Below, in pieces: positions 12,975 through 25,559 of a stretch of DNA of 64,000 bases. Source of the DNA: Turnera subulata (taxonomy: Eukaryota; Streptophyta; Magnoliopsida; Malpighiales; Passifloraceae); assembly GCA_028386065.3 (NCBI GenBank), contig JAKUCV010001313.1, forward strand, positions 1-64,000, in the 5' to 3' direction. The notes under the pieces were generated by a model, which was not told where the DNA came from, did no database searches, and worked only from the letters and a program-made list of their open reading frames with translations. The number at the start of each line of letters is the position of its first letter. Within the stretch, counting starts at the first letter, position 1. The position numbers and the translations under genes were made by a program.

Positions 12975-15776
12975 ATGGCAATAGCAGCAACAGCAACTAT
13001 GAGCCAAAGCAACGAGAACGCCGTCAACAATATTATAGTTAGTAACAACAGCAGCAGCAAGCAGCAGCAGCAACAGGAGGAGGAAGACGAGCATGAACAA
13101 GACATGGTTATGCCCGGTTTTCGCTTCCATCCAACCGAGGAAGAACTTGTGGAGTTCTACCTTCGCCGTAAGGTGGAGGGCAAACGCTTCAATGTGGAAC
13201 TCATTACTTTCTTGGATCTTTATCGCTATGACCCTTGGGAACTCCCTGGTACATATATATATGTATATACTCTCTTTTTTAAAAAAAAAATAAGCCTTCA
13301 ATTTCCTCTACCTCAAGTCATCTGGCCTTGTCTATATATGCATATATATAGATATATAGATATATTAATCCCCTAAGTAGTTCTCATCTTCTTCTTCTTC
13401 TTCTTCTTCTCTTTCTAAATTGCTTCTTCAAAGCTCTTATCTTTTGTTCTTTGCTTTCTTGACCTTTTGTATATCTTCAGCTGTGACCAAAACAAACAAA
13501 TGAAGTCTAATTATAGTTACCATTCATTCTTAATTGAGTTTTTTTTTTTGTTTTCTTGATTTTCTATTAGAAAATGGATGATTGTACATGAGAGAGATGT
13601 TGTAACTGTGTGTGTTTTGGGATTTGTGGAGTACAGCACTAGCAGCAATAGGAGAGAAAGAGTGGTTCTTTTATGTTCCAAGAGACAGGAAATACAGGAA
13701 TGGGGATAGACCCAATCGAGTGACAACTTCTGGGTACTGGAAGGCCACCGGAGCTGACCGGATGATCCGAACCGAGAACTCAAGATCCATCGGGTTAAAG
13801 AAAACCCTAGTTTTCTATTCTGGTAAAGCTCCCAAAGGAATCCGCACCAGTTGGATCATGAATGAGTATCGTTTGCCTCACCATGAAACCGAACGTTACC
13901 AAAAGGTATGTCCCTAGCTCCTCTACCGCTGTAATATATATATATATGTATATACCTAGCTATAGCTAGCCCTCCATCGATCCCCCTGCGTTTTTCTTCA
14001 TTTTTATCTGGCGACGAAGCAGTAGGTCAAACAAAATGAATATACTTAATTAAGATGAGCAAATTAAGCTCCCTCTCTCTCTCTCTCTCTCTCTTAATTT
14101 GTTGCTTCGATTCTTTCAGTTCATGAGTGGCAAGTTCTTTTACAAGATCGTGAATTGTTGATGGTATATATCACTCAGTACCCTATACTACTATATACGT
14201 AATCACCCCCTAATTCTCACCTTTCTCATATCTTTTGTTTTACAAACCCTACCTAATCTTTAACATGTTATTTATCGTGCATTCAGATTACTGAAGTTGT
14301 GATTCTGTTCCTTCTCCCAAAATTCCTGAATTGTCCGAAATTCCTTCTCAAACATATATTGCTTATATGCAATTGCAAATTAAGGAGAGGACGAAGCCTT
14401 AATTATAATCTCTTAAACAAACACATACAAATAGTTATTATGATCAGAAAGAAGAGTTACATTCCCCATCTTACCTTTGCTTTTTTAATTTTCCTCCCCT
14501 CTGGGATGAATATATATATATATATAGATACACGTATTATTATTATTACTAGGTGGTGCCAGTTAATTACTATATATACAAAATGGTGGATGATGGTATC
14601 ATATGTGCTCGACCATAAATCCGGTGAGGCTGACCCACAAGTAAAGGTTCGGATGATACAATATATATGTATATATTAATTGGCTCGAGTTCATCAGGTA
14701 TAGTATCCTCAAGATCCTCATGACTCCTCCTGACCACAATGATCGTACTAATTTCTCATCTCAAATGTCACTGGATATGTGTGTGTATATATTTCACTTC
14801 AAGTGTCCGTCCGTCCTGGATCTTTTTCTTTAATTAACTGTAAAAAATTGAATATTGGATGGCATGCATTTATTCATTTCACGCATTCCTCGATCGCATG
14901 GTTAATTTCATGCATTCATGGTCGTCTGTCTATATAATAAGTTGAATTTTTGTTCATCGTGTATACATATATCAGGCTGAGATATCGCTTTGTCGCGTCT
15001 ACAAGAGGGCCGGTGTGGAAGATCATCCATCTCTTCCTCGTTCCCTTCCATCAAGAGCCTCCTCCTCCTCCAGATCGTCAGGGCCTCATCATCATCAGCA
15101 GGTGCAGGAAAAGAAGCAGCACTCACCAGCGCATCAATTCCCAGTGGAAAGGACATTCCAACCTTTTGTGCCACAGTCACAACACCAACACCAAGCAGCA
15201 GCAGACACCGAGAAGTTGAGCTTGAGCGAAACAGATGGAAGCTGCAGCAGCTCAGATGTCACCACTGCCCTTGGACTCTCCAAGCATAATAATAGCGTAT
15301 ACCATCCACTCCCTCCCATTAGTACTTCCCTTGCCCTCATCCCACCTGCTTCCTCCTTAGATGAAGACCCCACTGCTGCTGCTGCTGCTGCTGCTATGTT
15401 CCTACACCATTCTACTAACAAGCAAAACTGCCCTCCTCCTCTTGTCCCCGCGCCCGCCTCCTGTAATAACCACTTCGGCCTTGCAGCTGCTGGCTCCTCT
15501 CATTCAAATAATCCGGTGGATGATCTTCACAGGCTAGTAAATTACCAGCAAGCTTGCACCAATATGCTGCAGCAGCAGCCACAATATCATCATGGGCATA
15601 ATTATCAGCACCCAGTAGGGCCCTCGCAGTTTCCAAGCAATATGGCGCTTCCCTCTCAGCCATTGCCTCTCAACATGCTGCCTGGCCTCCTCCCGTCCGC
15701 CTTGTCGGAGAGACTGTGGGAGTGGAACCAAATTAATCCAGATCATGCAACTAGAGACTACAATCCCTTCAAGTAA
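12975..15776 (+). CDS. NAC035: NAC-domain transcription factor, LOV1/NAC035 type (3 exons)
   Basis: Exons 12975-13248, 13637-13905 and 14976-15776 give 447 residues. After a low-complexity Gln/Glu-rich N-terminus (about residues 1-40), all five NAC subdomains are present: [20 protein letters not shown] (A), [13 protein letters not shown] (B), [20 protein letters not shown] and [15 protein letters not shown] (C), [20 protein letters not shown] (D), and [16 protein letters not shown] (E, across the exon 3 junction). The long C-terminus is Ser/His/Gln/Asn-rich, keeps a [10 protein letters not shown] motif and ends NPFK, both as in Arabidopsis LOV1 (At2g02450, from memory), which delays flowering and affects cold response. 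It is a nuclear DNA-binding activator or repressor. The three-exon structure with introns in the NAC domain is typical. Intron 2 is long (1070 bp) and has a TC microsatellite at about 14073-14094. Gene order supports orthology. Confidence 0.92.
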
Positions 15777-15981
15777 TTAATTATCTTCACATGACTGCAA
15801 CCCTTAATTTTACATATAATTAACAATCCCTCTGATTGGTTATATATACTACTTGATGGTGTCAGTATATTTATATATATAGTCTCCTTTCCTTTATCTA
15901 CTAATTGACAAGTTCTTTGTGCGGAATAATCCGTACGCTTCCATAGCCTTGTCATTCAATATATTAGGGTTTTGGAATTAA

Positions 15982-16013
<32 letters not shown>

Positions 16014-18495
16014 GGAGCATGATATGCATGTAGCCGGGATTTGATGAGTCCATCCCTTAATTAATTGTAGTGGGTTCCCTTTAGCCTTTAATTTGAAGTT
16101 TATGTATGTGGGTGTTTCAAATTTAAGTGTCAGACGCAGACAATTTGATTGTTGAATCAGATGTAAGTATATATATCAATATGCAGTGTTTATTTCCTTC
16201 GATATATCTACATGATTGATTAACTTCAACAATTAGCTCACAAGAGTGTTTTTACAGCTGTTAATTAGTTATTGATATCCAATTCTCTGGATCAATCCAG
16301 ATTCATGAAATTCCAGATTAATTTTAATTAGTGGGAATTCAGAAAACTCTTGAATTACATTAAAGAACATGGAGGCTGCATATAATCTGGCCCATCCATG
16401 AATATCTGTTGATTGTGGGTACTCTATTGTCTATATAGATCTATATATAGAGGAGGCGTAGCTGTGCAGCAGCAGCATTTTGTGATAATTATTGTTGGTG
16501 TTAAAAAGTCTGCAAATTAAGCGCTACAAAATGTGGGGGTGCACACTGCATATGCTAGACAGGTCCATTCCAGTACTGCTCTTATGCATAACCTTTTAAT
16601 TCAGTGTTATATTAGACTCTTTTTGTCCCCTCGTCTGATTTGCTTTTCGTTGACATACATCCCCCCTACAGGAGCAGTTACCCATTTTCCTAAGTTTTAT
16701 CGATCTTTTTTTTTTTTTGTCGCAAGTTTTATCGATCTTTTATATATATACTCCATGTCATGATATATTACATTTAGCGTTGTTAAAGATGAAAACCAAT
16801 GGATTTGTAGTTTATTTGTTTGAAAAGAATTTTTAATGCAGGGAAGGGGAATTTTTTAACATCCATCCCTCTTAAAATGTCTCCTTGCAAATTTGGTCAT
16901 TCCACCAAAAACATAATTAATAAATCAATATTGATAATTTGTAAATATTAGTCACAATTCCCGACCCTTTCTTTTAACTCATTTATCCAAACTAAATGAG
17001 ATCCATTCTCCTTCCTTCCAATCCTCCCTTGTAAGTAATCTAAATAATGATTAGCTAAGCTACTAAATTATATATAATGCCAAAGATTGGTGTTTGTTTG
17101 CAAAGAATGCATTGATAGTTAAATATCATAGCAATGAGTAAGAAAGGTAGATGGTAGATGATTACCATAAAGTACAGTGTGCTACTAATTAAAGAGGTTA
17201 ATAATACCCATTCTCAAAAAAGAAAATAGAGGTCAATAATACCGGGTTAGAAATTACGTTGCTTCCTAATATTTTGAGAGTGGCATCGCATGACATTTCA
17301 AAGGAACTAACTCACTTTCCGTGGGTTCCAGGGGATTATTTTCCTGCACAAACAAAAAAATAATTAAAATAGATTGAAAAAATAAAAAGAATATAAAAAC
17401 AAACAAGATGTTTAATTAAGGGTGACAAAATAACTTGAATACTATACCACGAATGCAAATAAAAAACAAAACAAAAGAAGAAGAATCAGAGAGAATGAGT
17501 GACTGTATCCTTGTGTGGTGCAAATAGAAACAAAATAAAGAATACACACAAGATTGTATATAGACCTTGTGTAGTGCAAATAGAAACAAAATAAAGAAGG
17601 ACTAAAAGAGAAAGAATGAATAGAGAAACTGTAACACAGACAGACAGAGACTATTATTCCACATACACAGACAGAGTCCTGTATCTGTATTTGAAGAGAG
17701 ATGATTGAGAAGAAATTTATGAAGAGATAAAGGAAAAAAATAAAATACCTGGTGAGGGTATCAACTTTAGATATATATAATAGATGTATACAATCTCTAG
17801 AAAGGCGTTGCCTCTCTTTTTTGTACCCCCAAAAGCTTGCGTGGTCTTTAAGTTTTCAAAAACATATTTCATGATTTTAAGAAAGACAAAATATTTTCAT
17901 CAAAATTTACCTTCATTTTTTTCATTTGAGCGAAAAAGAAAGCTTTGTTTGTTAACTAGATTCTCAACCAGAGAATGAGATGTGCCAAGCTAATTTAATG
18001 CTAGATCTTTTCCAATTATGATTGAAAAAAGAAGAATATTGTCAACACTATTTATATAAAAAAAAACTGAATTTTTGTAAATTTCTATGAATGTTGGAAT
18101 CAAAGGAAGAATCTCATCGGCAATTGGGAACAAATTAAGCAAGTCCAAATGAGGTAGAAGTCAATTAATTGAACTTTTTCTTCAAAAAAAGTGATTTGTA
18201 TTTGATTTATATTTAGTCAAAATTTTGACACACTTTTGAACAACCAGAAACTAATTAAAAGTTTAAGTTGATAGTTAGAAGCAAATATTATGTATAGTAG
18301 AAACAAAAATTGATCCAACTTGCCAAGTATTTAAATTAGGATCCAAATTGGCCCATTTGCAAATATTGGTGGAAACCTAAAATTAAACACATTTTGTGAT
18401 AAAAACCAATAAAAGAGTAACAATTAGCGACAAAATTAAAGCATGCATTCTAAGAAACAAAATTTGGTTTGTGGAATTCTGTCTAAGCTCATTTC
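15777..18495. other. Intergenic region downstream of the NAC gene
   Basis: No gene recognised. It holds the NAC 3' UTR, a (TA)n run at about 15986-16012, poly-T stretches, and very AT-rich DNA from 17.3 kb that includes a direct repeat (listed separately). The stretch next to 18.5 kb is the left flank of the LINE. Confidence 0.5.
17509..17598. repeat. 34-bp direct repeat, two copies 56 bp apart
   Basis: Copies at 17509-17542 and 17565-17598 start CCTTGTGTGGTGCAAATAG (second copy GTAGTG instead of GTGGTG) and continue AAACAAAATAAAGAA. They differ at one position. This is a local duplication in AT-rich DNA with no evident function. Confidence 0.9.
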
Positions 18496-18585
18496 TGTTC
18501 GATCCATCGGAAATCTCAAATCACTATGATATATAAGGTAAAAGGTATATATCATAGTGATTTGAGATTTCTGATGGATCGAACA
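18496..18585. repeat. Near-perfect 40-bp inverted repeat at the LINE 5' boundary
   Basis: Left arm 18496-18535 and right arm 18546-18585 pair at 39 of 40 positions around a 10-nt loop (AGGTAAAAGG). The right arm coincides with the inferred 5' end of the LINE, while the left arm lies in the flank. A transcript would fold into a long, almost perfect hairpin. Just after it, 18581-18605 and 18606-18630 are a 25-bp tandem duplication (GAACARATTGAAGAC...GCAAT) with three differences. Confidence 0.93.
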
Positions 18586-18603
18586 AATTGAAGACAAGAG
18601 GCA

Positions 18604-20819
18604 ATGAACAGATTGAAGACAGGAAGCAATGCAAGTGAGAAGACAAAGGTGGACGAAGGTAGCACGTCAAGGGAGTCTACAGAAGGAGGCAACAGGATCC
18701 AGCTTCAGAAGTCAAAGCCGTCGTTTTTCTCAAAGTGGTCGCGGAAGTATGTTCAGAATGCGCTGGATAGGTTCAAAGCAGTGAGCGTGTTTGTTGAAAA
18801 CCTGCCAAGAGGTTGGATGGCTATTGATGTGTTTAAGGAGATGTCTAGAGTGGGAACAGTTCTGGATGTGTTCATTCCATCGAAACTGACATGGAGTGGT
18901 AATAGGTATTGTTTTGTGAGGTTTGAGCATAAAGGGGGTGTTAATGACATTATAGAGAAGACTAATGGGTCCAGAACCATTAATGGTATGATCAAGGCCA
19001 ACGCAGCAAGGGATCGGGTGGGCAGTGGGAATAACAAGGGGCGTAGAACGGGAACTCGTTTTGTTTCGAGCGCAAAGATTAGGATGGGGCATTCCTATGC
19101 TCAAGCTGTTAATCCTCACCAGTCTAGGGCATATCCTGTGACACTAGAAGAACCTTCAGGGAGGCTCAGTAACAACAACCCGACGGAGGAGTGCATCTCG
19201 AAACTAAAATCGTGTGCGTTTGGGTTGGTGAAGAATGGGATTAACATATCTAACATCTCTATGAGTTTTACCTGTACCACAAATACTGCGGTGGAGGTGA
19301 AAAATCTGGGGGAAAATTATGTGTTAATCTCTTTTGCATCGAGGGAAGCTATGTTACGATGCCTTAAGCACAAAGAGGCCTGGGCTGATAGATGCTTTGA
19401 GTTTTTGAAGGAATGGGAGCTGGGTGACTGTGCGACATAGAGAGAGTGTTGTTTGAACGTATACGAGGTTCCCCCGCATGCATGGTGTGACGAGTTCTTT
19501 AAGTAAATCGCCGTTCGTTTTGGGAGGTTTATTAAGTTGCACAATAGTTTGGGGTCATGTAACTCCCTTGAAGTGGCCAAAATCCAAATCATGACCACCT
19601 ACAAAAATCCTGTGGCGAGATCTTTTAAGGTGTTGATAGGTGATACTCTGTTTGATATCATGGTTGCAGAAGCACATCATGGTGCGACTCATACTTATGA
19701 TATCAGAAAGGTTGTGCAGAAACCAGTCCAAGCACAGGCGTTGGATACTCAGTGTTGCGGCGAGGAAGATGGTGTTGGAACTCAAAGGTCTGAGGACCCT
19801 TTTGGTATTCTTGACACAATCAAATACCTTGAAAAGGGTAAGCACGTTATGGGTATAGAGGCAGAGATTCCAGCCCCAGTTACTGGGCAGAATTTTTGCT
19901 CCAAGGCTATTGGGCAGGAGAAGGCGTTAAATATGAGGATGATGGGTGCAGAGGCAGACAGAGTGGTGGGGAATTTCAATTGCTCTCAATCACGCCTGTC
20001 AGATTCGGCATGTGCTTCCAAAGTGGCGATAGGTTCAAAGGGTTTTGTGAGTAATAAGCAATATTCTGTATGAGGAGAGGCTAATAATAAATGGGTGGAT
20101 CCAAAATTTAGTGGGCCGGGAACAAATTATGAGTTGGCCCATAAGGAAATTCTTGATGTGGGCCGGGTTGGCAATGGACCTATATCAAATGAGCTTTCTT
20201 TGGGTGTCTCTCCTAGCAAAGTCATGGAAACTGAGGTTGAGGAAAAGGAGGATACGGTCCCGTTTCTTGTAGAAGGAGTCGATTTCTCCCTTAAAGACTT
20301 AACCAGAGAATTTAGGATTCTTCTCAAAAAAGCACATCTTCACAAAGGCACCAGGTGGGGTAAGAAAGGCAAATTGAAAAAGATAAAGAAGATTAGCCTT
20401 CACCCTCTATCCTTCACCCTCATTGTTGATGTATCTATATATGTGTTTCTGCTGAGGGTGGGGTGCCATCATCATTTGGATGACTGTAATCTAATTACTT
20501 TGTACTAATTTTTCATCAATATACCTTTCGTTCCATCAAAAAAAAAAAAAAAGAAGATTAGCCGTGGGGGGTGGTCAAATTGTTATGTTCTGGGGATAGC
20601 TCGACTCTAGACTGCGATATTGCAGTAGGAAACAAAAGAGTAGCCACTTCAAACGAATTACCTGTTTCCTTCAAGTCGCAGGAGGTTGAAGACACTTTGG
20701 CTGTTGGCCGGGAATTGGGACTTGTAGTTTCTGGGTATGCAAAGAATGTGGAACGTTTGGTGGAGGGGCTGATGGATAAGGAAGGTAAGGAATGGGTGGA
20801 GGCGAGAGCGGCTCTATGA
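18604..20819 (+). pseudogene. LINE ORF1 remnant (RRM-type nucleic-acid-binding protein)
   Basis: The first intact stretch (18604-19440) has an RRM with RNP2-like VFVENLPRGW and RNP1-like NRYCFVRF (residues about 60-105), as in plant L1 ORF1 proteins that bind element RNA. The same frame continues after a TAG at 19438-19440 (NVYEVPPHAWCDEFFK, a segment typical of this family) and a TAA at 19504-19506, then through 20073 and 20095 onward. The tail is split by the nested insertion at 20399-20549; the last part (20571-20819) is in another frame and ends shortly before ORF2. It is a decayed gene. Confidence 0.82.
20399..20549 (+). mobile_element. Nested 5'-truncated LINE (or SINE with a LINE tail) inside ORF1
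   Basis: A 151-bp insert ending in a poly-A tract is flanked by a direct repeat of AAGAAGATTAGCC (left copy at about 20386-20398, right copy 20551-20563). Its 3' part (GATGACTGTAATC...TTCCATCAAAA) resembles the 3' UTR end of the host LINE (GATGACTACGATC...CTTCATCAAAA), which points to a related L1 family truncated at its 5' end by target-primed reverse transcription. It inserted after the host LINE was in place. Confidence 0.85.
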
Positions 20820-20864
20820 TTTTCACCGTGTTGTGGTCAGTTTTCATGTTCTATCTATGCTTTT

Positions 20865-23800
20865 ATGTTTAGTCTTGTGTCATGGAATATTAGGGGAATT
20901 GGGGCTGTGCATAAACAGACGAGTGTTAGGGAATTAATGGCCAAAGTCAAAGCCAAAATGGTTTTTTTATGTGAAACCAAGTGTGAGGGCTGGAGTCACT
21001 CTGATTACTCTAAAATTTGGTATAGGGAGCAGTTTGATTTCATTGATAAGGGTGCTATTGGAAACTCTGGGGGTATTGCTTTGCTATGGGAGGTTAGTTT
21101 CTTTAATTGTACCAGGAGAATGGTTGGTACGAATTGGGTTGCAGTTGTTGGAGAAGTGGTTGGGGGTTGCAAAATTGCAGTCTGTGGGGTCTATGGTCCT
21201 TGTACTGTGGAAGAGAGAATTGTGGTATGGGAAGAGTTGCTTTGTTTGAGTAGAGAAGTTTCAGCTCTGTGGTTGTTTATTGGGGATTTTAATGAGGTGC
21301 TTGCAGCTGAGGAAAGGTTGAGTGGCAGGATCAATAGGCGCGGGGTCAGGGCATTTGCAGATTTTATCTCTATCGTGGCTTTGTGTGAAGTGGAATTACA
21401 AGGCAGGGTGTTCACTTGGGGGAATTCGAGAGCTGCAAGCAAAATCGATCGTGCGTTTTTCAATCCGGCTTGGTTCTCCTTATTTCCCTCTATAAAATTA
21501 TGGGCATAAAGTAAGGGAGCCTCGGACCATTGCCCGATTGTGCTCACGTAGAATTTAGTAGATTAGGGGTTCAGACCCTTCAGATTTATGAACTGCTGGA
21601 TGTCTCACGTTGATTTTGATGAGAACTTAAGGGTTATGTGGGAGGAGGCGTGCTCTTGCTTCCCGGGGAACTTTAGCCTCATCAAGAAGCTTGGGTATCT
21701 TAAAAAATCTCTGAAGACTTGGAATAAACAGGTGTTTGGCCATGTAGAGAAGGGAATTAAGGATCCGAAACTGCAAATTAACGATCTTGATCGAATTACA
21801 GATTGCCGAAGTTTAAACGAGGAAGAATGCAGTCAAATGTATTCTTTGAAATCCGAACTCGCCAAACGTATTAAACAACAAGAATGCATTTGGCGCCAAA
21901 AGTCTAGGACTTCATGGCTAAAACTTGGTGATCGAAATACGAGGTTTTTTCACATAACAGCTTGCAACAGAGGCCGGCAGAATTCGATACATCAAATTTC
22001 AGTAGATGGTCGTATGCTGAAAGAGCCCGTTGAGGTGAAACATGCGGCAAAATGTTATTTTGAGAAACTTTTTCAACCGTTGCCTGGGGATCGCCTTAAA
22101 TGGGGGGATATTCCAATGAGGCGGTTATCAAACGACAAAGCTTCTTGGTTGGAGAGGCCTTTCGAGATGGAGGAAGTTAAGGCTGCAATTTGGGAGTGTG
22201 ACGGCGATAAGGCACCGGGGCCTGACGGTTTCAACTTCAATTTTTATAAGAAGGCTTGGGGACTCATTCATGATGACTTAATGCATATTTTGAATGAGTT
22301 TTTTCAGTCTGGTCGTCTTCCCAAAGGAGTTAATTGTGGTTTCATTACTCTCATTCCGAAGAAGTTAGATGCTGAATGTCTGGATGATTTTCGCCCTATT
22401 TGTCTTATCCACGGGGTGTATAAAATAGTGGCAAAAGTCTTGGCTAGAAGGTTAAAGGCTATTATGCAAGATGTCATTAGTGTGAATCAATTTGCTTTTA
22501 TTGAGGGCCAGTCAACACTGGATTGTGCGTTCTCAGCATCTGAGATGGTGCAGCAGATTAGGAAGAGGAAAAAGAGGGCTGTATTGTGGAAGATTTATTT
22601 TAGAAAAGCTTATGACTCTATGTCATGGGATTTTCTCTTGAAAATCTTAGATGCAATGGGATTTGGAAATAAGTGGAGAAATTGGGTTTGGGGCTGCATT
22701 TATCATGCCAAGATGAGTGTGTTAGTCAATGGATGTCCAACGGAGGAATTTGTTACCTATAGGGGGTTGAAACAAGGTGACCCTTTGTCACCATTTCTGT
22801 TCAATGTGGCGGCTGAAGGTTTGAGGGTATTATTTAATCAGGCCGTAATCAAGGGTCTGGTTAAAGAGATCAACTTCGGCAGTAGGATTCCTTCTCTATT
22901 ACTGTTTATAGATGACACTCTTTTTTTCTCTCCGGATGATTTATCTTCTTTGCTTAATCTGAAGAGAGTTTTGAGATGCTTTGAAAATTTGTCTGGATTA
23001 ACCATAAACTTCCACAAAAGCAGTGTCGTGGGTATAAACATTTCAGAACAGAGGATAAATGAGTTGGCCGGCACACTCTTGAGTAAATCTGAATTCTTAC
23101 CGATCACCTATTTGGGAGTTCCGCTGGGAAGAAATATGAGAAGAAAGTCCGCATGGGAGCCTGTTTTGAACCGCATTAAGAATCGTTTAGCAAGTTGGAA
23201 AGGAAAGTTACTATCACTTGGTGGTAGAGTGACTTTAATTAAGGCGGTTCTTAGTAGTTTGCCAACCTACTACATGTCACTGTTTAAGATTCCTGTGGGG
23301 GTGGCAAAGAAGATTGTTAGCATTCAGAGGCAGTTCTTCTGGGGTGGGACCAATACGAAGAAGAAAATGAGTTTAATTGCTTGGGATAAATTAGCCAAAC
23401 CAAAAGACCGTGGTGGTTTGGGTTTCGAGAACATTCTTGTCAAAAATAGATGCTTGCTCTTCAAATGGATGTGGAAGTTTCTGTCTCTTGACCCTTCTCA
23501 ATCGGTAGAGCCAATTTGGAGTAAGATGATAAGATTTAATTATCTATGTCAATCTGGCTCCTCGTGGCTGGAGTTCAAGCAGAATTCAATTTTGGGCTTG
23601 TGGAGGAGTATTATCAAATCGGGGTATGAGTGCAATTTCAATAGGGAAAGTTTGGTTAGTAAAGTGAAGTTAGATGTGGGGGATGGGGCGACGTGCCGGC
23701 TTTGGACTGATAAATGGAATGATAGGGGTGCCTTAAAGGATTTATTCCCTCATTTATTTTCAATTTCCAGAAACAAGTATGATTTGTTGAAAGATGTTGT

Positions 23801-24584
23801 GCTCTTGGTTGATGGGTCTTGGAGGTGGAATCTGTCATGGAGGCGCCTTTTGTATAGCTGGGAGGAAGAAGAGATGGAGCAATTTAATGAATGTATTGGT
23901 TCAGTTCAGCTCGGAGCGGACAAAGGGGACATGTGGATATGGCAAGAATGCTCCAAGGGTGTGTATTCTGTCAAGTCGGGGTACGAGTTTTGTTTCAAGG
24001 GTCTTTCTTCGGTGGTCAAGAAGCCGTGGGTCTGGCTTGGCTGTGCACCCTTTAAGATCGAATGTTTCCTATGGTGGGCTCTACACCACGGAATTGCTGT
24101 TCGATCGGCGCTATATAGAGTTGCCATTATTGACATTGAGGAATCATTATGTCCTTTTTGTTCAGAGGTTGTAGAGCATAGGGACCATATTTTCTTGCAA
24201 TGCAATCCTGTTTGGAACCTTTGGTGTAATCTGTGCAAGTGGTGGGGAGTACAGTGGTGTATGCCAGATTCGCTTGAAGAGGTTTTTGATCAGTGGCCTG
24301 GATTGGCTGTTCCATATCAAGGTTGCGCAGCATGGATGGTAATTTTCTATACCACAATCTGGAATATTTGGTTAACAAGAAACAAGGCAATTTTTGAGCA
24401 AGCAGAACCGGACTGGGGTAAGTCTTTTGAGATTATCATGTTAAAATCTTTGCTCTGGATCAAGGCTTTTACCCCTGCTTTTCCCTTTGATCTGCCTGCT
24501 GTGATCATTTGCGTGTTAAATCTTGGCGTGGCCCCTCTATTAAATTTCACCGTGTTTGATCGCCTCTATAAAGTTGTTGTATAG
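20865..24584 (+). pseudogene. LINE ORF2 remnant: AP-endonuclease, reverse transcriptase, zf-RVT
   Basis: One reading frame runs from 20865 to 24584 but is broken by three in-frame stops at 21507, 21549 and 21564. The endonuclease part shows LVSWNIRGIG, LCETK, GDFNEVL, SKIDRAFFN and, between the stops, SDHCPI. The RT part shows KAPGPDGF, FRPICLI, AFIEGQS, GLKQGDPLSPFLF and FIDDTLFFS. The usual Asp of the first catalytic motif (KLDFEKAYDS in relatives) is replaced by Tyr (KIYFRKAYDS, codon 22596-22598), and FADD has become FIDD. A zf-RVT region with CPFCSEVVEHRDHIFLQC lies near 24150. The long 21588-24584 stretch could be mistaken for a host gene; it is not. Confidence 0.93.
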
Positions 24585-24765
24585 TCTTAAGTTTGCTTCC
24601 ATTGTAACAAGATTGTAATCATCTCGCTGATGACTACGATCTTGATCACTTTTTCTCTTTTTATCTTGATTCAATAAAGGTTCATATCGTCTTCATCAAA
24701 AAAAAAAAGGTATATATATAGATAGATAGATAGATAATATATATATTTTGAGAATCCAATGACCA

Positions 24766-25480
24766 TTAATTAACATGCTGCAGAAGGTGCCTTACAAAGG
24801 GAGGGACATCATGATCCCAAAATGAAAATCCAGAACTCAAGCCATATTTCGCTAAGCCATGCGCAAGCTGGTTTGTAGTACGTGGAGAGAAAACAATAGA
24901 CCGTAGAGATGAAGAGGAAATAAGACTAAGAACATCTAAAAAGAAGAGTCTTGCACGATTATTGGGGAATAAACGGGAAAGAATAGCAGTAACCATTGTC
25001 TGGCAATCTGTCTCCCAAATGAATCTCTCAATTGATCTTTCCTGCAATTGGCGAACTGCAAACAGCCCCGCCTGAAGTGCTGCTTCTAGAGGTGAAAACA
25101 CACCATCAAGTTGAGATGTACTGCAGACTAAAACATGGCGAAAACAATTGCGAACTACCATTCCAAGGCCAATGCCAGTAAGAGAAACTGCTGCATCTGT
25201 ATTTACTTTGACAACACCAGAAAGAAACAGGAGGCCGAGAAACAGGAGAACGAGAAATTCGTTGTGGCACAGCAGCAGAAACTAGACCATGCAGCATTTT
25301 CAGATTGATAGGAGACCAACAAATTACCAGCTGTTAAAATGATTGAGACTATGGGCCTGGAAGATCAAATCATTGCGTGCACGCCAAATAGCCCACATTG
25401 TTATAGCAAACATATCAAGTATGAGGGAGTGAACTGAATCGTTAAATCATTATACCAGTCACGAAAACAAAACAAGAGAG
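24766..25480 (-). pseudogene. LINE ORF2 C-terminal remnant (RNase H-like, RVT_3)
   Basis: Read on the minus strand, the region starts with MWAIWRARNDLIF (the WxIWxxRN end of zf-RVT proteins, about 25400). Then, after a disrupted linker, come KVNTDAAVSLTGIG and ALQAGLFAVRQL, WETDCQTMV, and FSPRTTNQLAHGLAKYGL, the motif order of the RNase H-like domain carried by many plant LINEs. The linker before KVNTDAA is frameshifted and no start codon fits. It is an old fragment, opposite in direction to the full-length LINE. Confidence 0.75.
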
Positions 25481-25559
25481 GTGTTCTTATTTCTATCAAC
25501 CTTTTTTTATTTTAATTTGGTTGTTTTTCTATCTTTTTATAAAGAACAAAATAAAATTA

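Larger units (their letters stand above)
18553..24708 (+). mobile_element. Full-length but inactive plant L1-type LINE
   Basis: About 6.2 kb with the order ORF1 (RRM-type RNA-binding protein), then ORF2 with AP-endonuclease, reverse transcriptase and zf-RVT, a short 3' UTR with AATAAA-like TCAATAAAGG, and a poly-A tail at 24698-24708. The likely target-site duplication is AAAGGTATATAT at 18541-18552 and 24706-24717, which puts the 5' end near 18553; low-complexity AT makes this probable rather than certain. Both ORFs carry in-frame stops, ORF1 holds a nested insertion, and the RT lacks a catalytic Asp, so it cannot move by itself. Confidence 0.9.

Noticed and set aside
21588..24584. 998-codon open frame as a host gene
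   Set aside because: It is the reverse transcriptase half of LINE ORF2; the same frame continues upstream across three stops into the endonuclease domain.
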